A stretch of DNA of 64,000 nucleotides from Fibrobacterota bacterium. GTDB taxonomy: Bacteria; Fibrobacterota; Chitinivibrionia; Chitinivibrionales; Chitinispirillaceae. The translations under genes and the position numbers were made by a program. The stretch is from assembly GCA_023436205.1 (NCBI GenBank), contig JAEZKC010000002.1, positions 196,989 to 260,988 on the forward strand. The letters run 5' to 3'. Shown piece after piece: positions 60,917 to 64,000 of the stretch. How positions within the stretch are numbered: the stretch's first letter is position 1; every line of letters begins with the position of its first letter. A model generated the notes under the pieces. It ran no database searches, was not told where the DNA came from, and worked only from the letters and a program-made list of their open reading frames with translations.

Positions 60917-62803
60917 ATGCGACAATTCGGCTTGGCAGTTTTATGTGCGGTGTCCCTTTCGATGGCTGATAAACTTATTGATGACCACAGCGATGGCACA
61001 AACCAGAATGAATTTGAATACTACTGGTACTACACTGATGACAACTTTCTTCAGGGTGAGGAGGATCGTCCTCAGGGAGCCCCTATGTCTCAACCGTCCG
61101 TTATTGATGTTCCCTCTGCAGACTATGCCCGCCGCTATCCCATTTACCCGGAACTAGTTACCGATACAAGTGACAACTACCTCATAAAATTCTACAGTTT
61201 TACCCTCGATCAGGAGAATGAAAACAAGTTTGCCACCATGCCGTTCACATTCGGATCGCAGTGGAAAACCAGTGTGGGAGTCGCCCAGCCGTATGTAGCC
61301 TTGAATACCATGTTGGCCCCAAATGGCAGTTCTGTTGATTTAAGCAATACAGTAGGGTTCACGTTTAAAATACGTTCAAGAAAAAACGATAGCCTGAATG
61401 TTGATTTCAAAATCAAAACACTGGATATTTTCAATTACTCTCATGTAACAAACCCGCCAGGAGATGCCTATAGTTATTATAGAAAAACGGTGGCAATCAC
61501 AAATGAATGGAGCGAAATCTTCGTTTCCCTGGCAGAAATCACTCAGCCCGAGGGGGCCAAAAAATTCGAACCCATGGATGTCTCCCATGTATTCGGCCTT
61601 GAATGGGAAGTGGGTCAGAGTCTAAATCCCGATGTGACAGGCGATACCCTGGATATTGATGACATTTATATAGTAGAAGGGCGCCCGGCCCCTCCCACCC
61701 CATTAGTCCCACAAAACGGAAAAATTGACGTCTCTGTACCCACGTCCTTTTACTGGAGCAACACCTCTGCCAGCCGATCCTTTCGATTCCAGCTTTTCTC
61801 CACTTTCCCCCAGAATCATCTAATTCTGGATACTAACCTATTAACGACGTCTTTTCAGATCGATTCGCTTGAAAAAAACAGCACTTATTTCTGGAGAATC
61901 CGATCCTACGATTTTCTCGACAGCAGCGATTACTCAGACACTAGTTTCTTTACAACAACAATTGAACCTTCTGCACCAGTACTTGTTTCACCATCTAATA
62001 ATGCCCTTAAGATAGCGATCAATTCAGTTCTAAAATGGAATACAGTTTCCAACGCCACCGTCTATCGAATCAAGCTGATGCATGACAGCCTGGGCACAGA
62101 TATGATTATTGATACTGTGAGTCCTAATGTTACCCTCAATGTGTATGGACTTGAGAAAAACAGCAGGTATTACTGGCAAGTATTCGCAAAAAATATTTTC
62201 GGCGAAACGGCTTCAGAAGTTTGGAGTTTTATTACTGCAGAAAGGGAGCCAGATCCGGTCTCTCTTGCAGGTCCAACCGATGGAGACACGGTTAGGCAGT
62301 CAACTGTCGACCTTGTATGGTTCAAGTCACCTCAGAATGCGCATTTATATTACATTGAGATATCAACAAAAGAGGACATGTCGGGCTCAGCAATGGATTC
62401 CGTTACTGATACTTCCAAAACCTTTCAGGTTTCCGGGAGCTTTGACACATACAAATACTACTGGCGGGTGAGGGCAGTCAATGGAGCCGGACTGGGGGAA
62501 TGGAGCGAAGTACAATCATTTTACGTGAAAGTTCCTGGATCGGCGGTTTCTACTGTAAACCTGCATAGCAACAATCTAAGATTTTTTTCGGTAAACAATA
62601 CAATCAGATACTCTCTGCCAGCGGCAGGTTTTGTTACCATAAAGCTTTTTGATCTGAACGGCAGGACAGTCAAAACGCTTGTAAATGCTCACCAAAACGC
62701 GGGTACTTTTTCCCATTCTCTTAACGGCATGGCAAAAGGCACCTATCTTCTCAGGACCAGAGCAGGAACCTATTCGCACCAGCAGATAATTGTGATCAAG
62801 TAG
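60917..62803 (+). CDS. Secreted protein with carbohydrate-binding-like domain, FnIII repeats and sorting tail
   Basis: The ATG at 60917 is chosen because AAGAGG lies 6 nt upstream and the signal peptide (MRQFGLAVLCAVSLSMA) follows; an upstream in-frame start adds 29 unneeded residues. 628 residues. Residues ~18-255 form a CIA30/CBM-like jelly roll (LIDDHSDGTNQNEFEYYWYY, NTVGFTFKIRSRKNDS, WSEIFVSLAEIT, DTLDIDDIYIVEG). Three FnIII-like repeats follow (~258-355, 358-450, 452-545: NSTYFWRIRSYD, NSRYYWQVFAKN, YKYYWRVRAVNG). The tail (VTIKLFDLNGRTVKTL to KGTYLLRTRAG) closes the protein. A surface glycan-binding role is likely but unproven. Confidence 0.85.
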   Translation: MRQFGLAVLCAVSLSMADKLIDDHSDGTNQNEFEYYWYYTDDNFLQGEEDRPQGAPMSQPSVIDVPSADYARRYPIYPELVTDTSDNYLIKFYSFTLDQENENKFATMPFTFGSQWKTSVGVAQPYVALNTMLAPNGSSVDLSNTVGFTFKIRSRKNDSLNVDFKIKTLDIFNYSHVTNPPGDAYSYYRKTVAITNEWSEIFVSLAEITQPEGAKKFEPMDVSHVFGLEWEVGQSLNPDVTGDTLDIDDIYIVEGRPAPPTPLVPQNGKIDVSVPTSFYWSNTSASRSFRFQLFSTFPQNHLILDTNLLTTSFQIDSLEKNSTYFWRIRSYDFLDSSDYSDTSFFTTTIEPSAPVLVSPSNNALKIAINSVLKWNTVSNATVYRIKLMHDSLGTDMIIDTVSPNVTLNVYGLEKNSRYYWQVFAKNIFGETASEVWSFITAEREPDPVSLAGPTDGDTVRQSTVDLVWFKSPQNAHLYYIEISTKEDMSGSAMDSVTDTSKTFQVSGSFDTYKYYWRVRAVNGAGLGEWSEVQSFYVKVPGSAVSTVNLHSNNLRFFSVNNTIRYSLPAAGFVTIKLFDLNGRTVKTLVNAHQNAGTFSHSLNGMAKGTYLLRTRAGTYSHQQIIVIK

Positions 62804-62818
62804 TAGTTTTAGAGTTGT

Positions 62819-62845
62819 CTGCACCCTTTTAACAAGAGGGTGCAG
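62819..62845 (+). terminator. Stem-loop after the FnIII gene
   Basis: A 9-bp perfect stem CTGCACCCT/AGGGTGCAG with a 9-nt T/A-rich loop, 15 nt past the stop codon. No T-run follows directly. Confidence 0.5.
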
Positions 62846-62921
62846 ATTGAAATTCAGCCCCCACTTACTACAAAAAATCTACATTCTATAGCCCCTTTCA
62901 GAAATAAGCTAAAGCACAATC

Positions 62922-62948
62922 TGCTCACTGTTGGTGAGCACTTTTTTT
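62922..62948 (+). terminator. Intrinsic terminator, second in tandem
   Basis: A 7-bp stem TGCTCAC/GTGAGCA, 5-nt loop, then c followed by seven T's. It isolates the FnIII gene from the CARDB gene. Apart from these two hairpins the 62804-63127 gap holds nothing clear. Confidence 0.65.
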
Positions 62949-63127
62949 CTCTCACCCTGCAATGACACACTCCTGTAATTGCAACAAAATCAATTCGATA
63001 TGAACAATGGATATTCACTCGTTCCCGTATTTACCCAATAGTAATTGACTAAATCAACTTGGTCTATTATACTTATGGTCAGCTAACTAGAATTAACTCC
63101 ATTATCATTATAGCACAGGATGCCTAA

Positions 63128-64000
63128 ATGAAATCACCATTCATCTCCTGTAGTAATCTCTCCATTTCAAAGTGGTTTTTCCCTGTCTTCCTCTTTTTGC
63201 TGCTCACCAGACTCTCCTTCGCAGCATCAGACCTGACTATTACCAATCTCAGCTGGTCACCGGAACAGGTATCTCCCGGAAATTTGGTTACATTCAGTGC
63301 AACTGTCAGAAACAATGGGCCCGATGCAGTTACCGATTCTTTTTATGTCGGCTTTCAGGTTAACTCGTCCAGCATAATCACACCGGGCATAGTGGTGAGA
63401 AACCCGATCGCTTCGGGCGCAAGTACCATAGTGACAACCACTTGGACTGCTGTTGAGGGAACCTCTGATATCAAGGCCATCGCCGATGTCACCAATAGAA
63501 TAGCCGAATCCAGCGAAATTAACAATGAAATTACCGGCGTTCTTCCGGTTGTGGTATATGCTGCCGACTATGTTGTGGACTCCATCCAATTGAATTTTTC
63601 CTCCGCAGTTGTTGGTTCCTCAAATACAGTCACTGTAAGCGTGAAAAATATCGGGGGCGGAAGCACAGCCCTCACATCTACAGTAGGCCTCTACATTGAT
63701 GGAAACCCTCTATCCCCGAAATCGATAAGCGGCCTAAGTAGCGGCAGCAGCGCCAATGTCACCTTCAGCTGGACCGTTTCTTCCGGTAATCACACATTTA
63801 GAGCAGTCTGCGATAACGGCAACACCATCACTGAAACAAACGAATTGAACAACGAGAAGACCAGTTCTGCCTCAATCCCCTATCCGGATTACATCGTGAG
63901 CCCGATCTCCATCATTCCCAAAGAACAGATCATTGGAGAATCGGTAACTGCAGAAGTTTATATAAAGAATAATGGCCCTGTCGGCAGCAGCTTAAGCACC
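63128..64000 (+). CDS. Secreted CARDB-repeat protein (3' end outside window)
   Basis: Open from the ATG at 63128 to the window edge (291 codons). The signal peptide (~1-32) ends LSFAA. At least three CARDB-type adhesion repeats of ~90 residues follow: DLTITNLSWSPEQVSPGNLV, VVDSIQLNFSSAVVGSSNTV and YIVSPISIIPKEQIIGESV, each with RIAESSEINNE or ITETNELNNE at its end. CARDB repeats form Ig-like spacers in secreted enzymes and adhesins; a catalytic or other domain would lie beyond the window. Confidence 0.85.
   Translation, partial: MKSPFISCSNLSISKWFFPVFLFLLLTRLSFAASDLTITNLSWSPEQVSPGNLVTFSATVRNNGPDAVTDSFYVGFQVNSSSIITPGIVVRNPIASGASTIVTTTWTAVEGTSDIKAIADVTNRIAESSEINNEITGVLPVVVYAADYVVDSIQLNFSSAVVGSSNTVTVSVKNIGGGSTALTSTVGLYIDGNPLSPKSISGLSSGSSANVTFSWTVSSGNHTFRAVCDNGNTITETNELNNEKTSSASIPYPDYIVSPISIIPKEQIIGESVTAEVYIKNNGPVGSSLST

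Overview
The window looks like chromosome from an environmental, polysaccharide-degrading bacterium of the Fibrobacterota, most likely a Chitinispirillia-type lineage rather than a rumen Fibrobacter. That assignment is inferred from gene content: four TIGR02147/DUF4423-type regulators (a family known mainly from Fibrobacter and a few other deep lineages), at least ten secreted proteins ending in the same ~70-residue beta-sandwich tail of the type IX-secretion (Por/TIGR04183) kind, and multidomain pectinases and xylanases. Coding density is modest, and many long gaps carry decayed genes and short dispersed repeats.

Layout. 1-5.1 kb: minus-strand secreted proteins (a partial one, a tail remnant, a TPR lipoprotein and a choice-of-anchor-A protein with a PEP-CTERM anchor). 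5.1-9.2 kb: a divergent YgbA-type / DUF438-hemerythrin-PAS pair suggestive of nitric-oxide stress, then a YD-like repeat secreted protein split by a 9-A tract, then a decayed copy of the DUF438 3' end. 9.2-12.9 kb: regulator/lipoprotein cassette 1 and a small lipoprotein. 12.9-17.3 kb: tRNA-Asn(GTT) flanked by two degenerate tRNA-like copies, a beta-helix protein and an outer-membrane-type lipoprotein whose downstream flank repeats the tRNA 3' end plus terminator. 17.5-19 kb: a GT-C-like membrane protein. 19.7-28.5 kb: cassette 2, then a pectate lyase (PL10 type), a decayed CBM35 protein and a rhamnogalacturonan lyase (PL11 type). 29-33.1 kb: histidine kinase, CE1-type esterase, a chimeric antitoxin ORF and a broken ParE/RelE toxin. 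33.3-41.2 kb, minus strand: B12-radical SAM protein with a STAS-like end, CE4 deacetylase, GH10 xylanase, cassette 3. 41.9-47 kb: secreted protein, cassette 4 and another tailed secreted protein. 47.4-54.6 kb: small miscellaneous genes (HxlR/VOC, LprI-like, DinB-like, DUF1349, DUF3795, GNAT). 54.8-64 kb: a carboxypeptidase-regulatory/PstS-like fusion in an operon with two beta-propeller paralogues, then FnIII and CARDB secreted proteins.

The most interesting theme is the cassette that occurs four times: a cytoplasmic TIGR02147 protein followed, with overlapping stop and start codons, by a membrane-bound protein that has a Gly/Thr-rich linker, a carboxypeptidase-regulatory-like domain and a C-terminus that differs in every copy (beta-propeller/FnIII, DUF2341-LamG, CBM11-like, PKD-like). 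Two of the cassettes stand directly upstream of pectin or xylan degradation genes. I infer a surface-sensor/regulator system with interchangeable glycan-sensing ectodomains; the sequence supports the architecture but not the mechanism.
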